From JAGOPO01 sp038065515 (GTDB lineage Bacteria > Patescibacteriota > Minisyncoccia > 2-02-FULL-40-12 > GWA2-44-9), in NCBI GenBank assembly GCA_038065515.1, contig JBBTQV010000031.1, positions 1 through 14,831 of the forward strand: 14,831 nucleotides of DNA. The letters run 5' to 3'. Made by a program: the position numbers and the translations under genes. Shown piece after piece: positions 7,206 to 13,190 of this stretch; within the stretch, counting starts at the first letter, position 1, and each line of letters begins with the position of its first letter. The notes beneath the pieces are model-generated. The model worked only from the letters and a program-made list of their open reading frames with translations. It did no database searches and was not told where the DNA came from.

Positions 7206-7660
7206 CGCACGATAATAACGCCCGACTCGTTGGAGCTTGATGGGTTGTAGTACCCATAGATACCAATTTTGGAAAAGGTAAACGCAAAATATCCGTCGGG
7301 CTGGACCGAACCGATGCTGTCAAATTCCGGGATCCGCTGGCCGCTCTGCAGTTGCGCCACGACGCGAATAGGCAACGAGCTCTGGTTATGCCACCGAACC
7401 GTGTCGCCCGCATGGATACGCAGATTCGTAGGACTGAATACTCCGTACTTGTAGCCGACCATGTACACACGGGGTTCCCGGTCTGCATTGTCCGCGGGTG
7501 TCGGTGTTGCTGTTGTATCCGCCGGCACCGGCTGCCCGAGCATCGTAACCGCCAGGGCAAGCAAAATAAGCATGAGAAAAATCAGCGGCCAGAAATGAGG
7601 CCTCCCGTGTTGCGGTTCACCTTCGTTGCGCCGAACTGCAAGAATAGCCAGTGGATCCAT
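7202..7660 (-). CDS. Membrane-anchored cupredoxin-fold protein lacking copper ligands
   Basis: 152 aa: a short cytoplasmic N-terminus, one membrane helix at about 22-42, a Pro/Thr/Ala linker (43-62) and a cupredoxin-like beta domain (65-152) outside the membrane. Recognisable pieces are YKYGVFSPTNLRIHAGDTVRWHN and FAFTFSKIGIYGYYNPS...SGVIIV. In copper proteins the first His follows the WxN strand and the C-terminal loop carries Cys, His and Met. Here those places hold Ile98 and an NPSSSNES loop, so type-1 copper binding is unlikely. The domain may act in binding or scaffolding. The gene is first in an apparent operon with the presenilin-like protease and the beta-CASP RNase. ATG 7660 lacks a Shine-Dalgarno; a promoter lies just upstream. 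Confidence 0.78.
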   Translation of the reverse strand: MDPLAILAVRRNEGEPQHGRPHFWPLIFLMLILLALAVTMLGQPVPADTTATPTPADNADREPRVYMVGYKYGVFSPTNLRIHAGDTVRWHNQSSLPIRVVAQLQSGQRIPEFDSIGSVQPDGYFAFTFSKIGIYGYYNPSSSNESGVIIVR

Positions 7661-7673
7661 GACTCTGTATCTG

Positions 7674-7702
7674 AATATAACATTGTAACCCTACAGCGCC
7701 AA
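7674..7702 (-). promoter_or_regulatory. Promoter of the cupredoxin-presenilin-RNase operon
   Basis: On the minus strand TTGGCG (7702-7697) and TATATT (7679-7674) are separated by 17 bp. Initiation near 7667 would leave a leader of only about 7 nt before ATG 7660. A perfect inverted repeat, AGCCGC/GCGGCT (7702-7707 and 7711-7716), touches the -35 and could be an operator or a weak hairpin. The preceding gene ends with its own terminator, which supports an independent promoter here. Confidence 0.5.
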
Positions 7703-7760
7703 GCCGCACAGCGGCTGCGCTTGAGGCCGATTGTCCTTTGCCTTATACAAAGTCCAATCG

Positions 7761-7790
7761 AAAACATCCCGACCATAGTGGATCGGGATG
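7761..7790 (-). terminator. Rho-independent terminator of the 7807-8313 gene
   Basis: CATCCCGA (7765-7772) and TCGGGATG (7783-7790) form an 8-bp stem with a 10-base loop that can pair further. On the minus strand it is followed by TTTTC. It lies 16 nt past the stop of the upstream minus-strand gene. Confidence 0.65.
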
Positions 7791-7806
7791 GTATGAGGTT
7801 CCTGCA

Positions 7807-8313
7807 TCATCTGCTCAAACGGGAGAGCGTATACCGAATGGCATCGCGCAAGTTATTCGGAGATTCGTTCGCGTCATGCGGAAGCACATGCACCTCGATG
7901 CGGATATCCCACGGGTACCCGCGATCCTCATAGGTCACACTGTCCGATTTGAACCGAAGCGGCAACTTGCGCATATTCCGTTCCATCCGATACGAACGCT
8001 CCGCACTTTGCACGAAACGACGGTCGCTGGTGAGGATGACATATCGCCGCTTCCACACACCGATTGCCCCGCCTTTCCATCGGCCGAGGATAATGTGTAA
8101 AAAATCCAGAATCACCTGGAGATCAGAGAGGCGCGTGAACGAGATGCGGCTCTGCTGCGCGATGACATACACCTGGGAACCGAACCGGTGGATACACGCG
8201 TGGTCCGCATCGCGGATACAACCATTCCGGCACGCTTTGAGTGATGCGATGTTCGCATCGAGATATACCGCAGTGCCCGTCCGATGGATGAAATGATGTC
8301 TCGGCTGTCTCAC
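7807..8313 (-). CDS. Hypothetical protein, possibly PIN-like
   Basis: 168 aa from a GTG at 8313. The start is chosen because a full-strength Shine-Dalgarno (GGAGGTGAT) directly precedes it. The longer frame to a TTG at 8370 would begin inside the thyX terminator and is rejected. The gene has its own terminator downstream. I do not recognise the family with confidence. Two hydrophobic strands ending in acidic residues, AVYLDANI near residue 15 and YVILTSDRRF near 89, are spaced somewhat like the first and last catalytic strands of PIN-like nucleases. SDLQVILDFLHIILG forms a helix between them. The middle acidic residues are not clear. The C-terminal third is charged and predicted soluble. No signal peptide or membrane helix is seen. 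Coding status is fairly secure; the PIN idea is weak. Confidence 0.7.
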   Translation of the reverse strand: MRQPRHHFIHRTGTAVYLDANIASLKACRNGCIRDADHACIHRFGSQVYVIAQQSRISFTRLSDLQVILDFLHIILGRWKGGAIGVWKRRYVILTSDRRFVQSAERSYRMERNMRKLPLRFKSDSVTYEDRGYPWDIRIEVHVLPHDANESPNNLRDAIRYTLSRLSR

Positions 8314-8353
8314 ATCACCTCCGTGATAGGAACTATTCGTGACCGTATCATAG

Positions 8354-8380
8354 AAAAACGGCCCCGCCAAGGCGGGGCCG
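8354..8380 (-). terminator. Strong rho-independent terminator of thyX
   Basis: CGGCCCCGCC (8359-8368) and GGCGGGGCCG (8371-8380) form a perfect 10-bp GC stem with a minimal loop. On the minus strand TTTTT follows (8358-8354). It begins 14 nt after the thyX stop. Confidence 0.85.
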
Positions 8381-8394
8381 CATACGGCAACGAA

Positions 8395-9744
8395 TCACTT
8401 CTCCGTGATATCGTGGCTACCGCGTCGCACATCGAACCTACCGGGATCGGAGTCGAGATGGAGCACAAGGCCACACTTGCCGAACAACTTGTCGAGCATG
8501 CCCGCCATCTGCACGGCACGCATCTGCAGTGTGGGATGCACGAACCGCGTTGCACGCAGCTCGATGAGGTACACGATCTGCGGAAGCGCGCCGGTGATGT
8601 GGCAACTGACAAGATACCCCATCGGCAGGTAGTACTGATGGAGCTCGCGAGACAGACCTAGCTGATTGATGCGCTTGCGCTGGATGTCGAGAATCTGCTT
8701 GGCCTGTTCGCGCTGGACTTCAGGCAGTTCTTCCAGATACCATGGGTGAAAGCCAATCTCGTCGGTCAGCAACGGCATGCGCTGGGTGACACCTCGGTGG
8801 CGTTGCAGGTCCCGGAACGAACCGAAGTCAAGCGTGAAACAGAACTGGATTCTGCCAAGGTCATCCAAGAATCGCGGCAGTTCGGTTTTTGCGGGTCGGC
8901 TCTTCAAAATCCCACAGCATGCCGCCAATGCATCCGGCCGAATCGTGTTCTCGGTGAGCTCAAAGTCCGGCGTCCACGGTCGGTGATAGTAATGCCCTTG
9001 AGCGATGCTCGCGTTGAATGTTTCCGTAGCTTCGTAGCGCTTTGCCGAAAACGAACTTGGGTACCGTTCCCGGAGCCCATCTTCAATCGCATCGGCAAGG
9101 TCGGCAATTTCAGAAAGCGGATGGTGACGCAACAGTGCGAGTTTATCCGCCGCTTGGCGCAGGTTCGTGTGCCACGAGATGTTCGTAGTCGCTCCTGCGG
9201 GTAAGAACGCCCGCGTGATGTCGAACGAACGCGCTTCTATCGCCTTCTCCCACATCTTCGCATCTTCGCCATCGCCACGAGGGAATTTCTCCCGTAGATG
9301 TTGGCGTACCGGCGCTTGCAACGAAAGATAGAACTCCCGCCAGGCCTCCTGAATTTCCCTGCCCGCCCCCGTGCCTGTCACATCAAGGAACGGCTGTCTG
9401 GAGAAATCCACAAATCGTGTAGAGCTTTCCTGACCGGAGTACAGTGGCCAATCTTGGACCGCTTTCGCCGCGAGCATGGAAATTCCCTCGGCGAATACCG
9501 TCGTCGTTCCGCAATCACCGATGGATTTGTGTCCATAGCCGACATAGAAGTTGGCCATGAAATTCGCTGCGCCTTTTTCCTCCAGACGCTTCAAGTGAGC
9601 TATCAGCCCACCTGTGGAACGGCTGTGGAGCGCCTGAAGCATCGCTTCCGCTTCTGCATCAATCGCTGCGCCCGTTTCCAGCACAAACACATCGGCGCCG
9701 TATTTGGTCTTGCGATACACATGAGCGTCGAGCCTTGGCAACAT
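8395..9744 (-). CDS. Double-length ThyX-like (FAD-dependent thymidylate synthase family) protein
   Basis: 449 aa, about twice a normal ThyX (210-250 aa), with two ThyX-like halves. The first half has VGYGHKSIGD (68-77), QESSTRFVDFS (105-115) and the ITRAFLPAGATTNISWHTNLRQ segment (176-197). The second half has DFGSFRDLQRHRGVTQRM (306-323), containing RHR at 315-317, and HQYYLPMGYLVSCHITGALPQIVYLIELRATRFVHP (369-404). The second-half RHR resembles the ThyX signature RHRxxSxxxxSxR, but the serine positions are not conserved. The first half lacks RHR. ThyX makes dTMP from dUMP using methylene-tetrahydrofolate and NADPH. Whether this protein still does so is uncertain; it may be a pseudo-dimer with one active site. 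GAGGTG lies about 6 nt before ATG 9744. It is a single-gene unit between two terminators. Confidence 0.8.
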   Translation of the reverse strand: MLPRLDAHVYRKTKYGADVFVLETGAAIDAEAEAMLQALHSRSTGGLIAHLKRLEEKGAANFMANFYVGYGHKSIGDCGTTTVFAEGISMLAAKAVQDWPLYSGQESSTRFVDFSRQPFLDVTGTGAGREIQEAWREFYLSLQAPVRQHLREKFPRGDGEDAKMWEKAIEARSFDITRAFLPAGATTNISWHTNLRQAADKLALLRHHPLSEIADLADAIEDGLRERYPSSFSAKRYEATETFNASIAQGHYYHRPWTPDFELTENTIRPDALAACCGILKSRPAKTELPRFLDDLGRIQFCFTLDFGSFRDLQRHRGVTQRMPLLTDEIGFHPWYLEELPEVQREQAKQILDIQRKRINQLGLSRELHQYYLPMGYLVSCHITGALPQIVYLIELRATRFVHPTLQMRAVQMAGMLDKLFGKCGLVLHLDSDPGRFDVRRGSHDITEK

Positions 9745-9780
9745 CTTTCACCTCTTTTCAATGAGCCAAACAAGAATATA

Positions 9781-9813
9781 CAAAAGAAGAACCCCGCGCA
9801 ACGGATGCGCGGG
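9781..9813 (-). terminator. Rho-independent terminator after the small membrane gene
   Basis: CCCGCGCA (9793-9800) and TGCGCGGG (9806-9813) form an 8-bp stem with a 5-base loop. The minus-strand tail is TTCTTCTTTTG. It probably ends the murE-small membrane protein transcript just before thyX. Confidence 0.75.
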
Positions 9814-9822
9814 ATGAGTCAT

Positions 9823-10158
9823 TCAGACCGACACAATGCAGACCATCAGAAGCGCAGCAATCAGGAGTTTGATCACGATGGCGCGACGCTCGCTGTGTGG
9901 GGCGGCAAACAACCCGAACACGAGCCATCCCATATAGACGCCCAAGACGCCACGGAACAATCCAATGGTGATGCCGTTACTGAAACCCAAGAAGGTCAGG
10001 AAGATGCCGCTGCCGCAAAACACTAGCGCCATCGCGAGAATGCCGAATGAAGCCATCCCACCGGTCGTTCCCGGACCATGCTGGACACGCATTTCGGAAA
10101 TGCCGATACACGCCGCCAACACCAAAAGTATCAATCCGACGATGCCTATCCCTATCAT
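9823..10158 (-). CDS. Small multi-pass membrane protein of unknown function
   Basis: 111 aa from ATG 10158, with about four hydrophobic segments (near 2-20, 36-58, 66-86 and 92-110) separated by short polar loops. One loop reads SEMRVQHGPGTTGG and another AAPHSERR. No catalytic motif is visible and I do not recognise the family. GGGAGG is 5 nt before the ATG. A GTG at 10161 overlaps the murE stop and would add one residue. The Shine-Dalgarno lies inside the last murE codons, so translation is probably coupled to murE. That link suggests an envelope role, but the location is the only evidence. Confidence 0.75.
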   Translation of the reverse strand: MIGIGIVGLILLVLAACIGISEMRVQHGPGTTGGMASFGILAMALVFCGSGIFLTFLGFSNGITIGLFRGVLGVYMGWLVFGLFAAPHSERRAIVIKLLIAALLMVCIVSV

Positions 10159-10160
10159 CA

Positions 10161-11456
10161 CTACCTCCCTTTCAAAAGATCTTTCACGGTTTGGGCGTCG
10201 GACCAGGGGATTTTCTTTCCACCTGCCAGCGCCATGCTGGTTTCCGACCCCTTTCCCGTGATGATCACTATGTCGCCTTCGTGCGCATCAGTCAACGCCT
10301 CTGCGATTGCAGCTCGGCGATCCATGATTCGCTCAACCTTCTTTTGCAATGGTCCTGTGATTCCCGCTGCGATATCTTCAACGATTGCCACGGGGTTTTC
10401 ATCATACGGATCTTCGTTCGTCAGAATGATGCGGTCGCAGTACCGCTCGGCCAACGCGCCGAATTTCTTGCGCTTCCACTTGTCGCGTCCCCCGCCAGCC
10501 GCACCTAACACGCAAATCAATTTTTGATTTTTGATGTTTGATTTTTGATTTCGGAGAGTTTGATATACCTGCTCCAAACTCTCCGGAGTGTGCGCATAGT
10601 CGACGACAACTCCGAACGGTTGTTTCTGAATCCACTGCATACGGCCGGGGATTTCCATGATGGCCTCCAGGGTGGGTTTTGCCGTCGGCAAGTCTATGCC
10701 GTAAAGCGCACCGACTGATAGCGCAGCGAGCGCATTGTACACATTAAATGCTCCCCCCAACTGTAAATTGAACTGCGTGCCATACACATGAAATGATGCG
10801 CGATCTTCGTGAACATCCAGTTCGCTCGCTCGCAGTTCTCCGCCATGAATCCCATAGAACAATTTTTTCTGCGCGCGAAATGATGCAAAATAATGCGCTT
10901 CAACATCATCGGCATTGAGCACATGCAGATGTTTGGTGGTCGCAAATAGCATGCCCTTTGCGGTACGATAATTCTCAAAGCCTCCGTGTGCCTCAATATG
11001 TTCGGGGTGCATATTCGTGAACACCGCGCAGTCAAAGCGCACGCCCACATGCCTTCCCTGCGCCAACCCTTCAGAGGGAACCTCCATCACGACATGCGTA
11101 CAACCCGCTGCCACCGCTTCACGCAGAAATTTCTGAATCTTCCAACGACCCGGCATCGTCATCTTCAGCATGTTCGGCCACTCGCGCTCCCGTATTTTGT
11201 ATCCCAGCGACCCGATTGCCGCGACCGGATGTTCCGCGCCTTCGAGCAACTTCGCCGTCATGTACACGACGGTACTCTTGCCTTTGGTGCCGGTGACCCC
11301 GATAATGCGCAGCTTGCGCGACGGAAAGCCGTAGCGCAGAGCACCCGTCCACGCCAACAGCGGGTGGTATACTTTTGCGCCCAATGAAAAAATCCGCTTA
11401 GGAATAAAGCGTTTGATGGCGCGAAGCGTTTTGTCGAGCAGGCCCTCCCTAAACAT
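10161..11456 (-). CDS. murE: MurE-like Mur ligase with reduced N-terminal domain
   Basis: ATP-dependent ligase expected to add the third residue to the UDP-MurNAc dipeptide. 431 aa. The ATP-binding domain starts early: GTKGKST at 56-62, FTNMHPEHIEAHG at 146-158, YRTAKGMLF at 163-171, and DYAHTPESL at 286-294 opening the C-terminal domain. Only about 48 residues precede the central domain, against about 100 in E. coli MurE, so most of the UDP-binding domain is missing. The position of the amino-acid specificity motif DNPR reads EDPY in TNEDPYDENP (346-355). Tyr therefore replaces the Arg that binds meso-diaminopimelate, and the residue added is unclear. A 7-bp tandem repeat encodes an extra NQKSNIKNQK stretch (303-312). 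The start is ATG 11456 with GGAG very close. It neighbours femAB, ftsW and mraY. Confidence 0.88.
   Translation of the reverse strand: MFREGLLDKTLRAIKRFIPKRIFSLGAKVYHPLLAWTGALRYGFPSRKLRIIGVTGTKGKSTVVYMTAKLLEGAEHPVAAIGSLGYKIREREWPNMLKMTMPGRWKIQKFLREAVAAGCTHVVMEVPSEGLAQGRHVGVRFDCAVFTNMHPEHIEAHGGFENYRTAKGMLFATTKHLHVLNADDVEAHYFASFRAQKKLFYGIHGGELRASELDVHEDRASFHVYGTQFNLQLGGAFNVYNALAALSVGALYGIDLPTAKPTLEAIMEIPGRMQWIQKQPFGVVVDYAHTPESLEQVYQTLRNQKSNIKNQKLICVLGAAGGGRDKWKRKKFGALAERYCDRIILTNEDPYDENPVAIVEDIAAGITGPLQKKVERIMDRRAAIAEALTDAHEGDIVIITGKGSETSMALAGGKKIPWSDAQTVKDLLKGR
10522..10549. repeat. 7-bp tandem repeat (TTTTGAT x4) inside murE
   Basis: Four adjacent heptamers, TTTTGAT, TTTTGAT, GTTTGAT and TTTTGAT, lie in the murE reading frame and encode the Asn/Gln/Lys-rich NQKSNIKNQK insertion. 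The surrounding sequence is much richer in GC. Since seven is not a multiple of three, gain or loss of one unit would shift the frame. Confidence 0.75.
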
Positions 11457-11510
11457 GGCTCCATGGTACCAGATTTAGCTCAAACGGCTACTATGGCACC
11501 ATCTTAGCCG
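11451..11510. repeat. Tandem imperfect duplication covering the murE start
   Basis: Units 11451-11481 and 11482-11510 align as AAAC, GGCT, ATGG(T/C)ACCA, TTAGC with small gaps. The first unit contains the murE ATG (11456-11454) and its GGAG. The second unit also forms an inverted repeat: AACGGCTA (11483-11490) with TAGCCGTT (11505-11512), with ATGG/CCAT nested inside. On the murE mRNA this hairpin would sit about 25 nt upstream of the start codon and could affect translation or serve as an operator. Confidence 0.55.
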
Positions 11511-11512
11511 TT

Positions 11513-11862
11513 CATGAGAGCTCTGACCGCTCCTCTCCCGCCACCATCCTCCGATTCGGCACCTCGCATTGGAGCGGCTCTCTGTCCGCGCTGCCAGCCA
11601 TCCGAATCTCCGCAGTCGCCCCGCCTGTGGCGGGGCTTCATGCTCCGGTCATGCGGATGGCTTTGGCGCGGACGACGAGAGCCATCTGTTCTGTGCTCAG
11701 CGACTGCGTCTTGCCTCTCTGGAGGACGGTAGCTGGAATCGTCGCTCATATGACAAGGTCCGTCAGCGCAGCGTCCCGTCCCCGCGAGAAGGTCCGAGCG
11801 ACCGTTCAGCGAGCAGGCCTGGATGATGCCCGCGCATCGGACCGACGGCAGAGTGGCCTGTT
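11513..11862. other. Non-coding stretch with nested long-range complementarity; candidate structured RNA
   Basis: This 350-bp gap between femAB and murE has no convincing gene. It contains a long interrupted hairpin: GGCTCTC 11576-11582 with GAGAGCC 11677-11683, GTCCGCGC 11584-11591 with GCGCGGAC 11666-11673, and AGCCATCCG 11596-11604 with CGGATGGCT 11654-11662. It encloses a GCCCCGCC/GGCGGGGC hairpin (11618-11636). Outside it, TCCTCC 11547-11552 pairs with GGAGGA 11721-11726, extended by ACC/GGT, and CTGAC 11523-11527 pairs with GTCAG 11762-11766. A second domain uses GGTCCGA near 11791 with TCGGACC near 11838. Nested helices of this kind point to a structured RNA or a decayed inverted-repeat element. 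The strand is unresolved. No RNase P, tmRNA or SRP core motif is seen. A 15-codon minus-strand frame (11685-11638) ends at the inner hairpin. Confidence 0.4.
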
Positions 11863-12783
11863 CTAGCGCGGCGCTATCCGATATAACCAAGACCAGAAAC
11901 GCTTGGTAACCAAATCGAACGAACCGGGGTATTCGATGGTGCGTGCGCCAAAGCCGAGCTTGAACCGTGTCACACCGGGCCATTTGTCGGAATCAATCCC
12001 CCAGAAATCGTACCACGCGTATCCCTGCTGTTTGTATCGTTTCATCAGCATCCAATGTACCAGATGTGGCGCCATAAGCGCCCGGTGTTCGCGGTCCATC
12101 GCACCGTGGAGATAAGTTACGGTTCGGCCGTGCTCCATCATGATGACACCAGCAACCGGCCGACCGCCCTGCATTGCCAGAAACAATCTTGTCCGCAGTT
12201 CTCCTCTGTCTTCACCAAAGAACCGCAACAGTTTCTTATAGTACAACATGTCGTGCGTCCGGAAATCGTCGTGCTCCGCAGTTTGCCGGAGAAGCTTCCA
12301 AAAAATCTCGGCATCATCGGATTCTTCCACCGTGACACCATGCCGTTGGGCAAGGTTGATATTGTAGCGGTGCTTGTGGTGCAAACGGTCCAGCATCTCG
12401 TCTTCAGTTTGTGTTAGGTCTGCGATAACCGTCTTTATCGGCTGGATATGACGCGGTGAATGGCGCAAGCGCATGCCGTTGCGTATTAACAATTCCACAA
12501 CGATGTCGTGTGCTGGTTCGATTTTGATGAACATACTCCCCTCGGCATGCGCCAGTTGTTGCAGATAGCGGACGAAGTGCTTCACTTCATTGCGCAAACC
12601 GTCCCGCGCCATGTCGAGATTTAACTCGGGCCCGTAGGGTATATAAAGGAAATTCTGACCGAGCCGCACATCGTGACGGATGATATTTGCTTTGATGAAG
12701 CCATCATCCAATCGCCACACGCGACGACCCAAATGTTTCTGAAATGCGAGCCACTCCGGTGTCTGCAAAAAAGGTCTGTCCAT
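11863..12783 (-). CDS. FemAB-family peptidyltransferase (peptidoglycan bridge/stem modification)
   Basis: 306 aa, GNAT-fold FemABX family, which transfers amino acids from aminoacyl-tRNA to lipid-linked or UDP-linked peptidoglycan precursors. Typical features are the N-terminal FLQTPEWLAFQKHLGR (5-20), KIEPAHD (87-93) at the end of the first GNAT-like domain, and KHRYNINLAQRHGV (137-150) before the second domain. The C-terminal signature is YDFWGIDSDKWPGVTRFKLGFGARTIEYPGSFDLV (258-292). The long coiled-coil arm of staphylococcal FemA, used for tRNA-synthetase-like contacts, is absent, as in FemX-like proteins. Neighbouring mraY, ftsW and murE genes support a cell-wall role. The substrate amino acid cannot be read from the sequence. 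ATG 12783 has no Shine-Dalgarno, but a TATACT lies 6 nt upstream, suggesting a leaderless mRNA. Confidence 0.88.
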   Translation of the reverse strand: MDRPFLQTPEWLAFQKHLGRRVWRLDDGFIKANIIRHDVRLGQNFLYIPYGPELNLDMARDGLRNEVKHFVRYLQQLAHAEGSMFIKIEPAHDIVVELLIRNGMRLRHSPRHIQPIKTVIADLTQTEDEMLDRLHHKHRYNINLAQRHGVTVEESDDAEIFWKLLRQTAEHDDFRTHDMLYYKKLLRFFGEDRGELRTRLFLAMQGGRPVAGVIMMEHGRTVTYLHGAMDREHRALMAPHLVHWMLMKRYKQQGYAWYDFWGIDSDKWPGVTRFKLGFGARTIEYPGSFDLVTKRFWSWLYRIAPR

Positions 12784-12789
12784 AAAGGA

Positions 12790-12795
12790 AGTATA
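12790..12795 (-). promoter_or_regulatory. -10 element of femAB, probable leaderless start
   Basis: TATACT ends 6 nt before the femAB ATG, so initiation would fall on or next to the A of the start codon. The -35 region (TTCCGT at 17 bp) is poor and overlaps the upstream terminator stem. A separate promoter is expected here because a strong terminator lies just upstream. Confidence 0.45.
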
Positions 12796-12803
12796 CCTCG
12801 TAA

Positions 12804-12836
12804 TAAAAAATGACGGAAGCCGCGGCTTCCGTCATT
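12804..12836 (-). terminator. Perfect 28-bp palindromic terminator
   Basis: Positions 12809-12836 are a perfect palindrome with 14-bp arms and centre at CCG|CGG. On the minus strand it runs directly into TTTTTT (12810-12805). It lies 14 nt after the stop of the small 12851-13129 gene. Confidence 0.9.
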
Positions 12837-12850
12837 GGTTCGGTTCGCAA

Positions 12851-13129
12851 TCATGAACACTCCAAGAGCCCATACCGTTTCCACGCCTCTTTGCATGCCT
12901 GAAGATATTCCGCTTCCACCCACACTGGCAATGGGTCAGCAGAGAGACAGATGCCGAGAACCTTCGGGTTTCGAAGAACGGTGCGGAAAACATTCCTCCA
13001 TGCATCCTCCGCACACTCGGCGATGGTGAAAAAGCCACCTACCTCGAATGACCCGTCCAGTCGCTCAGCTTTATAGCCTCCTGCCCATACGCACACCTGC
13101 GAAGTCTCGTCTGGTTTCGTTTGCTCCAT
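12851..13129 (-). CDS. Small hypothetical protein
   Basis: 92 aa, soluble and acidic, with no signal peptide or membrane helix. I do not recognise it. It is rich in Trp (4) and Cys (5) for its size, with CVWAGGYKAERLDGSFEVGGFFTIAECAEDAWRNVFRTVL forming an apparent beta-hairpin plus helix and VWVEAEYLQACKEAWKRYGLL a C-terminal helix. The cysteines (13, 39, 61, 78 and 91) are not in CxxC pairs. Coding support is good: GAGGTGA lies 5 nt before ATG 13129, a TATAAT box lies upstream, and a perfect terminator lies downstream. It is therefore a monocistronic unit between ftsW and femAB, so a cell-wall role cannot be assumed from position alone. Confidence 0.75.
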   Translation of the reverse strand: MEQTKPDETSQVCVWAGGYKAERLDGSFEVGGFFTIAECAEDAWRNVFRTVLRNPKVLGICLSADPLPVWVEAEYLQACKEAWKRYGLLECS

Positions 13130-13164
13130 CTCTCACCTCGTGAACATTAAACCATAGTTTTTGG

Positions 13165-13190
13165 ATTATACAACTCACGACATAAGTCGT
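13165..13190 (-). promoter_or_regulatory. -10 element and operator-like palindrome of the 92-aa gene
   Basis: TATAAT lies at 13170-13165 on the minus strand, about 36 nt before the ATG. No good -35 is present at 16-18 bp. A palindrome, ACGAC ATAA GTCGT (13177-13190 on the plus strand), fills the spacer region and could be a repressor or activator site. Confidence 0.4.

Noticed and set aside
7949..8296. Plus-strand ORF of 115 codons opposite the 168-aa gene
   Set aside because: It is antisense to a frame with a perfect Shine-Dalgarno and terminator, is very rich in Arg and Trp, and has no initiation signal of its own.
8314..8370. N-terminal extension of the 168-aa gene from a TTG at 8370
   Set aside because: It would start inside the thyX terminator hairpin; the GTG at 8313 directly follows GGAGGTGAT.
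9768..9790. Promoter for thyX (TATATT with TTGCGC upstream)
   Set aside because: The spacer is only 15 bp and overlaps the preceding terminator. A promoter is expected nearby, but this one is not convincing.
11513..11862. RNase P RNA or a complete tmRNA in the femAB-murE gap
   Set aside because: The length would fit, but the RNase P core (GAGGAAAGTCC and ACAGAAnnnGGCTTA) and the tmRNA ends were not found on either strand. A minus-strand ACAGAACAGATGGCT is only a partial resemblance.
11504..11983. Minus-strand ORF of 159 codons overlapping the femAB 3' end
   Set aside because: Its first part lies out of frame inside femAB and the rest is Arg/Gly-rich translation of the structured gap, with no Shine-Dalgarno and no recognisable domain.
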